Shown one piece after another: positions 37,940 through 51,766 of a stretch of DNA of 64,000 bases. The notes under the pieces were generated by a model. The model saw only the letters and a program-made list of their open reading frames with translations, was not told the origin of the DNA and did not search any database. The DNA comes from Acanthacorydalis orientalis (Eukaryota; Arthropoda; Insecta; Megaloptera; Corydalidae): NCBI GenBank assembly GCA_034766995.1, contig CM068319.1, forward strand, positions 22,140,469 to 22,204,468, given 5' to 3'. The first letter of the stretch is position 1. Every line of letters starts with the position of its first letter. The position numbers and the translations under genes are program-made.

Positions 37940-39287
37940 CAGATAGGATAAATATATAATTTATAATATTCTTTTATTATTTCATCTTTTCTTGTTTTTA
38001 AAATTAAAATGTTTGCATAAAAATCTAAATTAATTATATCAAATTGTCCTTATTCTTGACGTCTCAAAGAATGAAATTTATTGTCTATTTTCTATTAATA
38101 TTTAGACATATTTTGAAGCAAATTTAAAATAAAAAAATATTCAAAATAATTATCAAAATCTTATTCATACTTTATTGTATAATAATCACTTATTAAGTAA
38201 TTATTCTAATTACTCTTATTATCAATCATTGTGTCATTAAGAAACTGATATTACTTAAGTTATTTTTTAATAAATAACAAACTTTATACTTCATATTATT
38301 CAAAAGAAATAATATTTTGTTAATTTGGATAACTAAAAATAGTAATTAAGAAGACATTTGAAAATTAACATAGAATAAAAATTAAAATGTCTCTTATATC
38401 TATCTATTTTGTTATTAGGTTTCAGTTCATATCTGTAATATTGTTAAAAATGAAAATATAAGTGCATTAAAGAATGTTCTAAAATTATTTGAAAAATTGA
38501 TGTAATTTTTGTAGGTAAGGAAAATAATTATTTTCTGACTACAAAGAAACCCCTGTCGAAAAAACCCTTAACCCGTCCCTGTATTACAAATATGATTCGT
38601 ATTATATTTAGAGAAAGGGACATGACGTATATTCGTATAACAGTTAATATTCATTTTAAATACCTGTATCAGATTAGTAGTGTGTGATAATCAGCAATAA
38701 CACACTTCCTGTAGCCACACCGGCCAAAACAGTATTCACGCTTTATGATATTGTTACTAAACATAGATCTCTCAGAGATCGTTCTATATAAAATTTACAA
38801 ACTTATCATTATTAAAATTACACGATTATTTGAATACTAAACAGAGTCTTATTAAACTGATCGACGAGGTGATTGAACGAAACAGTGGAAACTTACTTTC
38901 TTTGCAAAAATTTTCAATCTCATTCAAATGGAAACACTGGCATTAATTACTATTAATTACGAATTAATTGACTATTCAGTACATAACGCGTTTATTTCAA
39001 TTCAGTGCGATCTGTTATGATGACATTCGAATAATTTACCGTTCTAAATCGACATAAACGAGGGATTTATTCATTTATATTTAAATTGTAAACATTCATC
39101 GCTTAAATAGGGCTGAATAATTTTAATTTCAATAAAAATTCCTCATAACTGAAAAATGTCCAACGCAATAATAAAATAATGTTTTTGTGATATTTTGGAA
39201 ATTTCGTTTGCATTAAAAAACTATTAAATTAGTTTAGCAATATAATTTTGAAATATTACATGTATATATATATATATATATATGCAG
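36671..39287. other. AT-rich stretch, no gene seen
   Basis: Arrays: (AT)n 36872-36918, 37891-37933 and 39262-39283. A more balanced part at 37180-37640 (GACTACGGCACCTTCCACAA; CAGTGGGGCAAATTCAC) has no supportable frame. It could be regulatory. Confidence 0.5.
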
Positions 39288-39363
39288 TCATCCTTAGTTA
39301 TAGTAAATGCTGCAAGACTGACTCCACCTCCTTCTGGTTACAATCGTATTATATCAGTGAGAG
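39288..39363 (+). other. Exon-like 76-bp segment (hypothetical internal exon)
   Basis: It is preceded by TATATATATATGCAG (acceptor-like AG but no pyrimidine tract) and followed by GAG/GTAAAT (donor-like). In between, one frame is open and reads SSLVIVNAARLTPPPSGYNR and continues with IISVR. Codon use and base composition are unlike the AT-rich flanks. I do not recognise the protein and see no neighbouring exon, so this is a candidate only. Confidence 0.28.
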
Positions 39364-40217
39364 GTAAATTCCGCATAGATAGTATCTTTTCTATGTAAAT
39401 CTCAATAATCTGATCATAACGTATGTTAGAAAGTAATACATATATTAAATAACAAATAAATATAAAATTCAAATTATGCTCGTGTACATATCTGGAAATA
39501 ATTGCTTATAGTTTTAAGTCAAACATTGTTTTATGCATCACTTCCTAAATTCTTAATATCAAAATCATTATTTCTCGTTGATTTCTTATTACATTTAATT
39601 GATTAGATATAGTAAGCAAACAATTTATAAAAATATTTTAAATATGTAAATACACATATCCATTGGTTGCAAAATCGAAGTTTCTCTAGAACACATAAAT
39701 GCTTTATATATTTTCAATTCCAATAAATCTATAATGGGGAATATTTTTTTCTAAAAAAGAAGACCTAAACATCATATTATTAGTATGAACATAGTTTGTA
39801 TGGAATATTTCTAAAACGGTCAGTATAAAATTAAAATTTTGTATGGAAATATCCCTAAAATATTATCCATGTAAATATTTACTCACTTTAATATGTATAT
39901 ATCGATACAGTTGAAAAACAATTTATTACTACTGGAGAAATAATCAAATATCATTCAATAATTTACTTAAAACAAAGTTGTTTTAAATGTATTATCAACA
40001 GTAAGTTAATATTCAATTAGAACCATAGATAAATCGTAAATGGCATGCATAAAATAATATGTAAAATAAAATACTGTTATTTACATATCTTACAGATTGA
40101 TAGATTACTTTATATTTTATTAATCCGAATTTTATTCTATATAAGAGAATGTATTTGATATCAGTTAATTTTGAAATTTATCCCAAACTTGCTTCGGTCT
40201 GTGGTAAAATAAAAATT

Positions 40218-40267
<50 letters not shown>

Positions 40268-40274
40268 GTATATG

Positions 40275-40309
<35 letters not shown>

Positions 40310-40310
40310 C
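40218..40310. repeat. Compound (CA)n-(AT)n microsatellite
   Basis: (CA)n about 40218-40243 passes into (AT)n with GT and AA interruptions to 40310. Same CA-then-AT order as at 3540 and 28197. Confidence 0.96.
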
Positions 40311-40795
40311 TATCTTAGATATGATTATTTTTAATAACTGTTATTATCACTGAATATAATGACAAATTTTCAAGGTGTTCTGAAGGAATAATTAGGAAAA
40401 AATTGTCATTGAAATAGAATCACATCAAAAATACAGTAATTTTAATGTGGATGTATATATATATATATATATAAATGTTTATTAATTTACATAATGATTC
40501 AATTAAGTAACCAACAACATTTGCAGAAAACACCCTTGACTCTAGTCCACGCATTTATTATTCATCAAATTTTCTTCATTAAGAATAGAATATTATTAGG
40601 TACCTTACAAAAAAAAAGTTTATTATTAATTTAAACTATAACTTATAAATCAGTTTCTCTGTTTTATCAAATTAATAAATCTCTATTTTATTAAATTATT
40701 TTTTGAATTAAGTTTATGTGTTATTTAATGACTTGTTAACAACAACTGAAATTCGAAATTCGTCTACTAGATGTAACTATTGACAAAAAAGTCTG

Positions 40796-40810
40796 TATAT
40801 ATATATATAT

Positions 40811-40860
<50 letters not shown>
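40796..40860. repeat. (AT)n array
   Basis: 65 bp with one ACAAAT interruption. Confidence 0.96.
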
Positions 40861-40863
<3 letters not shown>

Positions 40864-41134
40864 TAGTATATTTGAAGAACATAAATTATGTTACTAATTT
40901 ACTCAAATGTTAAATTTATTTACTTGTTACATTCACAAATTACAATAAACATAGTCTACACAAAAGAAGAAACACGATCGAACGTAGCCTGATGACATGG
41001 TCTGTGCTCACGACATGTGCTGTGAGTACAACTTACAAGATGCTATCAGCCTGGGAACACTTTGCACTCATTTACTGGATTTAATTGTGGCTAAACACTG
41101 GCCGATTTTATATTCGTAGCAGGTGAAATATTGC

Positions 41135-41154
41135 CTGGCACGTATTTATGCCAG
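41135..41154. promoter_or_regulatory. 6-bp dyad CTGGCA/TGCCAG, possible dimeric factor site
   Basis: Perfect half-sites separated by 8 bp inside one of the less AT-rich patches. NFI-like in form (TGGCN5GCCA-type), but the spacing is longer than canonical. Low confidence. Confidence 0.2.
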
Positions 41155-41642
41155 ATACGTAGATAACAATCCATATAAAATCATAACATTAAGTCTAAAC
41201 ACAATTAAAGCAGAATAAAAACAAATTTACATTTTTAATTAAGTTAGATAAATAACTATATAAGAGATAGTGTGTATAACAGACATATCTGGTCTGGAAT
41301 GAGACGGTCATTTGTAGTTCACTGGCCGGTTCTGGTGAAACAATTTTCAAATAGTTAATGTAGTCCATTAAAAACTATTCTTTTTATGGAATTAACTTAT
41401 ACGTATGAACGTTTGAAATGCTTAACAGACTATAATAAAAATATTACAAAAGGAGATAAATGCATCGTTATAATAACACTCGTAAAAAAATTATATTAAT
41501 AAAACAAAAAAAAAATGAATATTATTTAAATGCATATTCGTGTTTTATTTAATTATCTGATACATTGTGATGTTTGGTTAATTGCATTATTAAGTTAGAT
41601 AGGAAAACAAATTAATCTGAATTAAAATTTAACATATACATT

Positions 41643-41669
41643 TATACATATATATATACATACATACAG

Positions 41670-41736
<67 letters not shown>
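41643..41736. repeat. Compound (CATA)n-(AT)n microsatellite
   Basis: CATACATACAGACATACATA followed by (AT)n to 41736. Confidence 0.95.
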
Positions 41737-41737
<1 letters not shown>

Positions 41738-41973
41738 CGGAAAAGTGAAACCATATGCTCACAAGTAATACTTTTGTTCCTTTCTAGTTAAATTATTTAT
41801 TCCAGCAGTAATAGGTAATTTTTAATATCAAAACCAAATATTTATTTTCCCTTCGTCTATTTCCCTAATATCTTTCAGATGGAACTTTATTCCCAGTTCT
41901 AAATAAGTGAAGATTTTTATATATGATTTCCAAAACATAAGATAATATTTTTTGATAATTTTTAATAACAGTA

Positions 41974-42484
41974 TTAGGTCTATAAATTAATTTGGTTCCT
42001 TTTTGATAGAAAATGAATGTGAATGAAATACGGAATATATTTCAACCCTCGAAATATCCCCCATTGTCTTGTATAGCTTTGCTCCATTTGTCGGGTAATT
42101 GACGAATCCCTTGTTGAAAAAAGGATGACGGCTTCGAGTCGATGAAATCATAATACATTTTCGGACCTCTTCCACTGTTTTGTATTTTTTTTTGCATGTT
42201 CTATGTGTCACAACACCTTCCTCAAAGCTGAACTAATTATTCCTGTGGCTTAGAAAATGCGAAAAGAGAAAAGCATGCAGTTATTAAAATGTTAGCTGTT
42301 GGTCGGATATCATGTGTTCACTACGGTTTTTTGAGATTGTACCAACTGCTTAACCAAGATATATAGTGTTTATAAATGTTAGGATTGGCACTTTAAAATC
42401 CTAAGAAGACAAGAAAATATTTTAATTTAAAACAAAATTATAATTGATTCAATTTAAAGGCACCGAATTAATTTTTACACCTAA
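41974..42484 (-). mobile_element. Mariner-family remnant (TTAGGTGT-ended), 511 bp, second copy
   Basis: Left end TTAGGTCTATAAATTAATTT and right end (reverse complement) TTAGGTGTAAAAATTAATTC, with TA target duplications at 41972-41973 and 42485-42486. On the minus strand a decayed transposase C-terminus is visible: KTVEEVRKCI, FFNKGFVNYPTNGAKLYKTM (position of the usual FY..GI..LP.RW..V). The rest of the gene is gone. Landmarks shared with 21241-21986: CATTTTCGGACCTCTTC, AAAGCTGA, TGTGAG/TTGAGA...CAACTG, AAATCCTAA and AATTTAAAGGCAC. Confidence 0.85.
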
Positions 42485-42486
42485 TA

Positions 42487-43069
42487 CCTTAAATTCAAGG
42501 AACAATCGGAGAGTAGATATATGATAAGTAAGCAACCTATATATTTAAATTAGGACTACAGAGAAATGTATGTAAAAACATACCTTAGTTTATTATTTCA
42601 ACGAGTACTAATTATTTTTCAGCAGTAATAAATATAGTTTATATATTATAAATAATCTTATATATAAGTTCACCCACTGATAATTTTGTTCTTAAATATT
42701 TCAAATGATTACTAGACCTATCCTTAGAGCATTAAGATACAGAGAAATCTGATTTTTCTGTACCAGAGATGCCCGAAAATGATGAAATCGTCATCGAAAT
42801 GCGCGTAAGCCACAGCCAGAAATGAATAATAAGTTTTTGGACATTTTTATCAGGAAAAGTTGTATGGTTTGTGAAATGAGTGAAAATATAATTTATAAAA
42901 GTACTTTTAGTTATAGTCTCAGATTATATGTGCTCATTTTTCTAAATTATCATTCAAATTAGCTTTTTTTAAATTTTGACAAGTATCATTAAATTAATTA
43001 CATGATTTCTTTCTACTAAGAAAATATTGAAATTAATGAAAATTTGCATTCAGTCTATATTTTTTCATT

Positions 43070-43125
<56 letters not shown>

Positions 43126-43558
43126 CTGTGTTTTGTAAATAATTCTATGTTTATTTTATGTGAACTTAAGTTTATCATGTAAATTTTATACAGTTTCCTA
43201 TTTAATTATTGCCTATGTACAACAGGAAATGAATGTGAAAAACTGAATATATCATCTAATGGAATAAATATTAAACACATTGATAAAAAATCTTCGTATT
43301 GTCATTCATTGATTAAAACTGTTTTTTTTTCTATTCATTATAGTAAAGGAAATAATCTATTTTTATGATGACTTAATTGTTATTGTTAGTAAATTCGATC
43401 ATCAATAATGGAAAATAATTTATAATTGTACATATCAACGACACATAGGAATCATTTTCTTACTAATAATTAACATCGATAGAAATCTAATTTGTGTTTA
43501 CAATTTAATAACTGGACTATAACTGAATTTAATTTTTATAAATTAAATAAATAAATAA

Positions 43559-43606
<48 letters not shown>

Positions 43607-44853
43607 CAATTTACCTGTTTTTATTTAAATTATTATAAGAATTAACAACATTAAATATTCACCCACTTATATGTTTTAATGTTTATTAAAATCTATGGCA
43701 GACAGTAATATTCTAATTGCAATTTAAATATATTATCTTTTTGCATAATTAAATTTATTGCTAGCTAAAAATATTTTTCATAAAGAACATATATATATAT
43801 ATTCTTACATAAAAAAATCTTTTTTTGTAATTTTGATTAATATTTAAATAAGTAGTAATTAATGTTTTTATTCATTTACAGTTTAATAACGATTTTTTTA
43901 GACATCAATTACTTTTGTAATGTCATATTTCAAGTTTTTGTCAACAGTTGATTAAATAAATTTGTGTATATATATATATATATATATATTTATATAGATA
44001 TAATTCAATAGATGACCTTCTAAGATACCGATTTGTTTCTTGGAAAAAGAATCTTTAACTCCTGACACAAAATACCAATCGTCAATATACAATATCATTA
44101 TGTCTTTATATGTAGGTTATAATTAAATTTAAATTACGATTTACATGTTCAATGTCAATATTATAGAACATTTCGCACATTTTTTTCCGTTGCATAAAAA
44201 AATATCACAATCATTAATTCATATCGATAAAAAAAACGTGATATATAAATTGCTTCTATCAAATTGGTTGAATTTATTTTGCTGAGTATTTATGCAGATG
44301 TAATAAATAGTTAAATACATGTGCTCTATTTTCATATTTATTATTAGACGAACCTATTAAGGATTATAAAAAGAAGTTTGACGTAATGGTTTTTTTTTCT
44401 GTATTAGTGTATTAATGTTATCAATAGCAGAGTTTTATTTTTATTTTTTAATTATTTTATATTATCATGTGTATTTAGAAAAGAATGGTCATTTCTTATA
44501 CAAGATGGGATATGATTTAACCTCATAATATAATTCAGTAGACTAGCGTGATAATCAAATTGCTACTCCTTAGTTAATTTAAAATACATAAAAAATGTTT
44601 TAATAAACATTATAAAATTATTGTATATATTATTGGTAGAAAACAATTTTTTTTGTTTAATTAAAATGATCAAGAATATATTTTTTATCTATGATTCCTT
44701 TTGCTTGGTCTTTTTGGAAGTTATCAGTGGGACACATTATCATTTATTTAAATTAGTAATAAGATAAAAATTGTTATCTAAGGAATCACCATGACTTATT
44801 GTCTTCACTCTCCCATTAAAGTCATTGTCCTAAGAATTTAAAAATGTTACATA

Positions 44854-44888
<35 letters not shown>

Positions 44889-47304
44889 AATAATAATTAA
44901 GATAATACTCTGTTATATATTTTTTTTAAATTATTATTAAGTTGCTCAAATAAGTAATTTAATTACCATGACACATGAACCGCTTTTTAAAAATGATCTC
45001 GAACCGAATTCTTCCCTCGATCCATCCCTATTTGTTTTTGTCATTATTAAAAGAGTAAGATTTTATAGCCAAAAATATTAGAAGTGCTGTAGTTATATGA
45101 AATAATCTTTATAAAAAAATTTTAATAAAAATTAAACATAGGAAGTGAAGTGTTTTTGGCTTTATTAATACTTATACAATTTAGTATTTATACGGTTTGT
45201 ATCCTTTGACCAAATTTTATTTTCTTATGACAAATAATTCTTTGTTTCAATATTGAAGCCATGATTTTTACTTTACATATTTTTTACTTTGTCATTTTCT
45301 ATCAATCTCATCTAAACTAATTTTAGTTTTTTTATATTTGTAACACTTTTATAATAAGTCAAAGATGTACTGTTTCAAAACTGTTACAAATGAAAAATAT
45401 AAACTCTATATCTGAAACTCTCATATCCATTAAGAAACAACGTAAAAGGAACATTGATTAACAATTCATTTATATAACAATGAATGGTCAAAAGACGTTC
45501 ATAGAAAACAGCAAAATTTGTCATTATAATTGAATCCAAATTTATCAATGAAAATATGTTACTAATTAATATCACTTTAATCTTTTGAATAAAATTCACT
45601 TACATTCCTTTGAAGAGTATTGAACCTCAAAGAAAGATTATTCGCTTAAGAAAATTCTTGCAAGTTTTCCTATAATGCTCTATTTAATAGATAATTTTTG
45701 AAATAATTTATACAATCTCATCTCTTGTACTTCATACTTAGTGCTATATAATTTCCTTATTTATACATTTATTTAAAAAAATGACAAGATTTATTCCAAT
45801 AATGAAATTAAATTGATCTCTAGATTCGTTTCGATATCAAAATAGTATTTACAATAAAAATAAAAAAAATAAACTAAAATACTAAGAGATTACGTTAAGA
45901 ATTCATAAAAAAAGTATTTTATTTTACTATGCACTATTTTTTACATAACATCATTTCTGTTTCTATTTATTGAAATACACATATATTACACAAATGTCAT
46001 AAAAATTTAAAAAAGTAAGCTTGTGCATATTATTATGTTCGTTATGCATAAAAAATATTCACATATCATTAATTATAGATAAATATCATAGGTTATTGAA
46101 CCATCGTTTTTGTACTGTAAGAAGGATTGTAAAATAGCTGTAGACTTGTGTAGTAGCAAGTATATAAATTAATTAATTGTGTACATTTGTCATTTACATG
46201 TTTATTTTTATAATTATTTGACATCTTGATTAATCGAGCTACCACTTGACTATTTATTTATTTCTTTTTAAATCTCACATCGATAATATTCGTAGAATGT
46301 ACATTATTCATATTTATATTTCTATGTTACTAGTTTATATATAAACCAGTAATCAATCAGTAGTAAAAAAAGAAGAAACACCTCGACTTAGCAGTGAACG
46401 TTCATGCATATTTATGAAACATCCACTTATCTAATAACTAAGCAAAGCCAAAAATACTCACGATAATAGCTAATCTTTGCCTCCGTTTAACATTAAACTA
46501 TTCCGCATAATGTTGTCTCTGAAGTGTATCAACACATAAACGCCCATTTAAATACGTAATTACAGAACAATACTATATATTCTCTACTGTATCTAATTTT
46601 AATATGAATATTATACATTAATGGCAATCTATATACATCTTACGAAAGTGAAACAACAATAGTATAGAATTACCGAAAGTGATAGAACTGTCTCTTGTCA
46701 GTTGAAGACATCTGAATACTTTATTACTGCACATACATAATTTGCTACTGTGTTACATTCAAGTTAAGCACTGTTATTCAAGACAATAATTGTGACAAAG
46801 GTATAGAAAGCTTAAACTGTTTGTATGTTGCCATCTCCAGACATGAAGACAATCAAACAGTGTTTAACTGTGTTTAAGTACAAAGGGTGTATAATTTGGG
46901 GAAATGGAGTATTCAGTACAGAGTGAATGAGGTGGTTTTTGGCCAACTCCAATGAATATTTTAGCGGGTTGATATTCGTGTAAACCGTATTAGATTAACG
47001 TTCGGTAATATTACTTTTTTAATGATCAATTTATTATTAATGAAGTTAACGGTAATCACGAAGGACACTCTTAACAGTCTGATGATATTTTCATAAAGAA
47101 TAGTATAACATTTTTATGGAGAAACGGTTATACTTGTTATTTAAAGTATTTATCTAGAAATATTTAATTGTGCAGACAACTAAGTTTCTATTATAGACAA
47201 TAATTCTAAGATATACTCGTAGAAAACTTAATATAAAAATCATTAGTTAAATAATTAATTACTTCATAATTATTGCATTTAATCAAAATTCATTTAATCA
47301 CCCG

Positions 47305-47305
<1 letters not shown>
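42487..47305. other. AT-rich stretch, no gene seen
   Basis: Arrays: (AT)n 43072-43111 then (GT)n 43112-43130; (AT)n 43565-43600, 43789-43801, 43965-43990 and 44858-44884. The patch 46370-46960 is somewhat less AT-rich (AACACCTCGACTTAGCAGTG; TGTTGCCATCTCCAGACATG), but I could not support a frame. Confidence 0.5.
42715..42930. repeat. Dispersed Penelope-like repeat, copy 2 (putative)
   Basis: ATCCTTAGAGCATTAAGATA, then the inverted pair TACAGAGAAATC / GATTTTTCTGTA, then GATGAAATCGTCATCGAAAT, then TTTTTATCAGGAAAAG and GTTTGTGAAATGAGTGAAAA. This is the clearest GATGA-loop-TCATCGAAA hairpin of the family. Confidence 0.45.
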
Positions 47306-47353
<48 letters not shown>

Positions 47354-47371
47354 GTATATATATATATATAA
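47306..47371. repeat. (AT)n array with GTATATGTAT start and CG interruption
   Basis: About 66 bp of AT dinucleotides. Confidence 0.95.
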
Positions 47372-47558
47372 AGTCCTTAATTAAAAAAATGTATTGAAAA
47401 ATTTCTTACAGAAATGTAAATTAGGAACGGACTACTATATTAACTTTAAATTTAAAATAGAAATATTTAAACAATTCAGATATTGAAAATCATTACGTTT
47501 TTGGAAACCAATATAAGGATAAAATAAAATCAAAAATATTTGAATTTTCTTAGATTTT

Positions 47559-47605
<47 letters not shown>

Positions 47606-48031
47606 ATGTATTGATTAAGCACAAAGTTTAATTTATAATAAAATATTTAAAATCGAATAAAAAAAATGCACTAAAAAAAATTCGACAAATTCTAACTCAA
47701 AAACACAAGTTTGCACACTTTCAGAATTTTCTACAAATAGAAAGTAATTCAGTTATCACATTTAAGTTAAAATTTATAACGTTTTTAATCATTTAGAGAA
47801 ATATTATAGAACATCTAAATTCTTTCATATTTATAATAATTTTCTTAACATTCATTACACTTTTCTGTTACTATCCTTACGTATAAATGTTGCAAAAAAT
47901 TCAAGAATCTTTGCAAACTAAAATATATTTTTGACTTAAGATCAATAAAGAAAAACATCATACTTTATATTTTTATACCATTTATCTGCTTTGAAAATAA
48001 TGATATTTCACATTAAATAGAGATTGATAAA

Positions 48032-48069
<38 letters not shown>

Positions 48070-48557
48070 TCGTAGCTTTATCGACATATTGTATTGTTTT
48101 AAACATTTTAGGATTTGTAATTCTATTATTGTTTCTACCCGGATTTCTTCATTCTTACATTCTACTGTCTTCTACAACTAGTTTTGCTATCTTGAAGTAG
48201 TTATTTTTGTTTATACAGTAATTATTATATATAAATATTATAAAAATATAATATAATATTAGAAGATGGCACAAGTACCACAATCGACCGTGAAAGACAA
48301 TAGAAAATAAAACAGTTCAAAGGCAAAAATTATTAGAACTATATATAAGCAACGTTCATAAATAAGATAAAAAAAATATTTTGATATTTATTATATCCGA
48401 ATTTCTTTTTCAACATCTAAAATAAATATTATAATAATTAAATAAATCTTTTATTTTTGCATATAAACAAATATTGATACAGATTTTATATCACTACAAA
48501 ATAAAATAAAATGTTTTCGATACATATTGGTATTTTTCAAAATATACATTACAAGGC

Positions 48558-48593
<36 letters not shown>

Positions 48594-48911
48594 TTATATA
48601 TTAAAAAGTTATATAATTTATTGTACTTTTTTATTTTCTATAAACATAATTTTGTTTATAGAAAACAAAATTATTAATTATTATTAATAATTATGTTTTT
48701 CTAAGAACCAATTCAAAAATTGCAAAATATTCCTATGAATTTGATTCATATATTTAATGATTTTATCTCTACTTATTCTCCCCAACCATTTACTATACAA
48801 ACAAATTAAGTATATGATTATAATAAATGTATATTTATGCGTGCATATGTCACAATTCTTTAACCGTAACATATAAATTAATATCACAATAATATTTAGA
48901 GTTCTTGTACA

Positions 48912-48968
<57 letters not shown>

Positions 48969-50552
48969 TAGAACCTTAATTAAAATATAAAAACAAGTTG
49001 CTACTAATATAATTGTATACTAACTCTCGACCACTTAAATAGTTATTATGATTGATTGTAACGGACTGAAATGGAAGTAAACTAATTTAAATTATTATTG
49101 AAAAAAATGGTATTTGAATATTACATTGAATTAAAAATGGTTCAGCAGTTTCGAACGTATATTAAATAATTGACGTCACAAGTTAGAAAAATAAAAACAA
49201 ATAGACCGATAATTGTTTTGAACAAACCGCAATCCTATTGATCTTACTATTTTCGTTCAAGGTTCGTCGAATTCTGTATATGGAATGAAAAAATGTGTGA
49301 CAGAATTTTATTGTTTTATCAATAAAAGAAGATATTTTATATATACACATATTTATAAATATATTAGTCTTCATTTATATATTTAGTAGGGTAAAAAATA
49401 TACTGCTCGAATGATTATAACTTTGAAAAAATAAAATAACGTTTTTTTTTATAATCTGCTGGATTTAGATATATTTTTGTAGTTTTCACGTGAGTCGTTT
49501 TTGATAGATTCTTTCTAAATGAAATAATGTAATCTACAATTTTATTGTTGACTACAAATAGACTTAATCAAATCATTACTTAGTGCAAACGAGACATTAT
49601 TTAATTTCTATTGCACTTTTACCTATTTTTGGCAAAATTTTAATTACTGATCTGTATTTTATTCTAAACATATATAAAAATATGAACAATTACATGTTTT
49701 CTAATTGTTTTTTTGTTATGTTCATTCGGCAAGATCTCAGGAAAGAAAAATTGTATACTACTACTACTTAACAAAACACTGAAACGCATTTATCAGTTAG
49801 AACAATCTATCAGTTCATATTTAAACTAATCAAAAGAATTAATTTAAAATTTTTATATTTAATTTCTTAATTTAAAAAAAAACTTCCGTTGATCAGAACA
49901 TGTAAATTAGTTAAATAAAAAAAATAATTCTTTGTTGATAAAGTTTCTTTTTTTATTTATTTGCTATTTTATTCTTAAATTATTTGTCAAGATTAGTTTT
50001 AAATTTCTATATAACTTATCACCTAAATCAATTTTCTAATTTAATGAATTTTAGATGTTTATTTTAACAATAAATATTTTTATCTACAAACATTATATAT
50101 ACTTTCTTAATCCATAATAATCCATAAATCTCATTAATTGTATAATAGAATCAACTATGTTTATAGATAATTATTAAATCATTACCAAATAACATGTAGT
50201 TCCCTAATTAAATCAAACTGTTGTATTATCAACACCATCTTGTTTTATTATTTGATTAACAATTAATTTCCAAAAACATTCAGTCAATTTCAATTAATCT
50301 CTCTAATTATTTCTTTAAAATTCTCATTTATATTCAATTCATTGCTTTCATCCTCTTATCTACTTACAATTAGTAATGGAACTTTGCCTTTTCCGCATTG
50401 CATCTTAGGTGGTCTTATTCGACTAGTTTAATTTTAATAATATCTATGTTCTAGTTTTAGAAAAAAAATGTAATCCTATAGTGATATGCTTATTTAGTTA
50501 TCTATAGATTTACGAAATACATACAGCGGCATTCTTATACAAACATATGTAT

Positions 50553-50556
<4 letters not shown>
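47372..50556. other. AT-rich stretch, no gene seen
   Basis: Arrays: (AT)n 47563-47601, 48037-48066, 48559-48590 and 48914-48963. All frames are short and domain-free. Confidence 0.55.
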
Positions 50557-50611
<55 letters not shown>

Positions 50612-50622
50612 ATGTGTGTGTT
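50557..50622. repeat. Compound (AT)n-(GT)n microsatellite
   Basis: (AT)n to about 50595, then (GT)n to 50622. Mirror order of the CA-then-AT compounds elsewhere. Confidence 0.96.
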
Positions 50623-51725
50623 TGTTAAAAGATAGTATAATAATTAATATAAATAAAAAAAAATGTAAAAAGAAGTTATTAAATTCATAAAAAATAATCA
50701 TATAATTATTTATTAAAAAAAGTAAAAGCGTTAAGTGAAAAAAATATTTAATATTAAATAGTAATACTGAAATTTCGTAACAGTTGTCTTTCTATTCTAA
50801 CATTTCCATCCATGAACTAAACTTTCCTGACATTTTAAGACTATGCTAATCATCATCCGATGCAGTCAGGCTACGATAAATACAGGCATTTTACAGTCCA
50901 GGGAGCAAGAAGACGCACGTTTAAACATTTCTACCAACGTGACTCTGTTAAACAGTTGTAATCCGAAACAAATAGAGAGCAGATACAATATTTAAATAAA
51001 TTATCTCTATCGCAACAGCTTGTAGTTTTATCTGTGTTCAGAGATATTAAGAACGTTTATGTAGCCAAGAACCATTATATGTACAAGCTACGGAGGAATA
51101 TATAAGCTGAGATGCACGCAAAATTAATGTTTATACTTGGTAAACAATTCATGGTTTTTGTATAATGTACGAACGGATAATTACAACTTTAGAACTTGAT
51201 ATTTATATCGCAGGAAATAAAAATTCATGAGCGTTAAATCAGTGTTATTTGAAAATTGTGTAATTTTTTTTTATCTTTCTGAGTTAACGTTTCATGTTTG
51301 TATTCTAATAATACATTTAATTTGTTTATCTGCACGGATTGTGGATAAACGAATTATAATTAAATCAGGTTTTATTGTTACAAAAAGAAATATTAAAACA
51401 TAAATGCATTAACACACTAACTCCCATACGAAAATTATATGTTTCAGTTGTATTCACGAGAAAAGCACAAGATATTTTTTTGTAACAGTTCTACAATATT
51501 TTTTTTCTGTTTTATTTGAACACTTTTGCTGCAAAATATGTCGTATATATTTATATAATTTAAATACAGATATATATAATTTAAAAAAAATATTAGTAAC
51601 TTTTTGAAAATATAAAAGTGATTCATAATTTATACATTTTTCCAATAAATAAATAAGAAAGAATATTTATTGTTTCCATGATAAATAATATTCATTTGTA
51701 TGCCGTTTTTTGATATGGAATTTGG

Positions 51726-51766
<41 letters not shown>

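Larger units (their letters stand above)
39364..41973. other. AT-rich stretch with several microsatellites, no gene seen
   Basis: Arrays besides those listed separately: (AT)n 40455-40473. A more balanced part at 40970-41345 includes an inverted repeat CTGGCA-8-TGCCAG at 41135-41154, but no frame. Confidence 0.5.

Noticed and set aside
42770..42820. Functional hammerhead ribozyme
   Set aside because: The GATGA...GAAA core-like bases are present but I cannot draw all three helices; the hairpin alone is insufficient.
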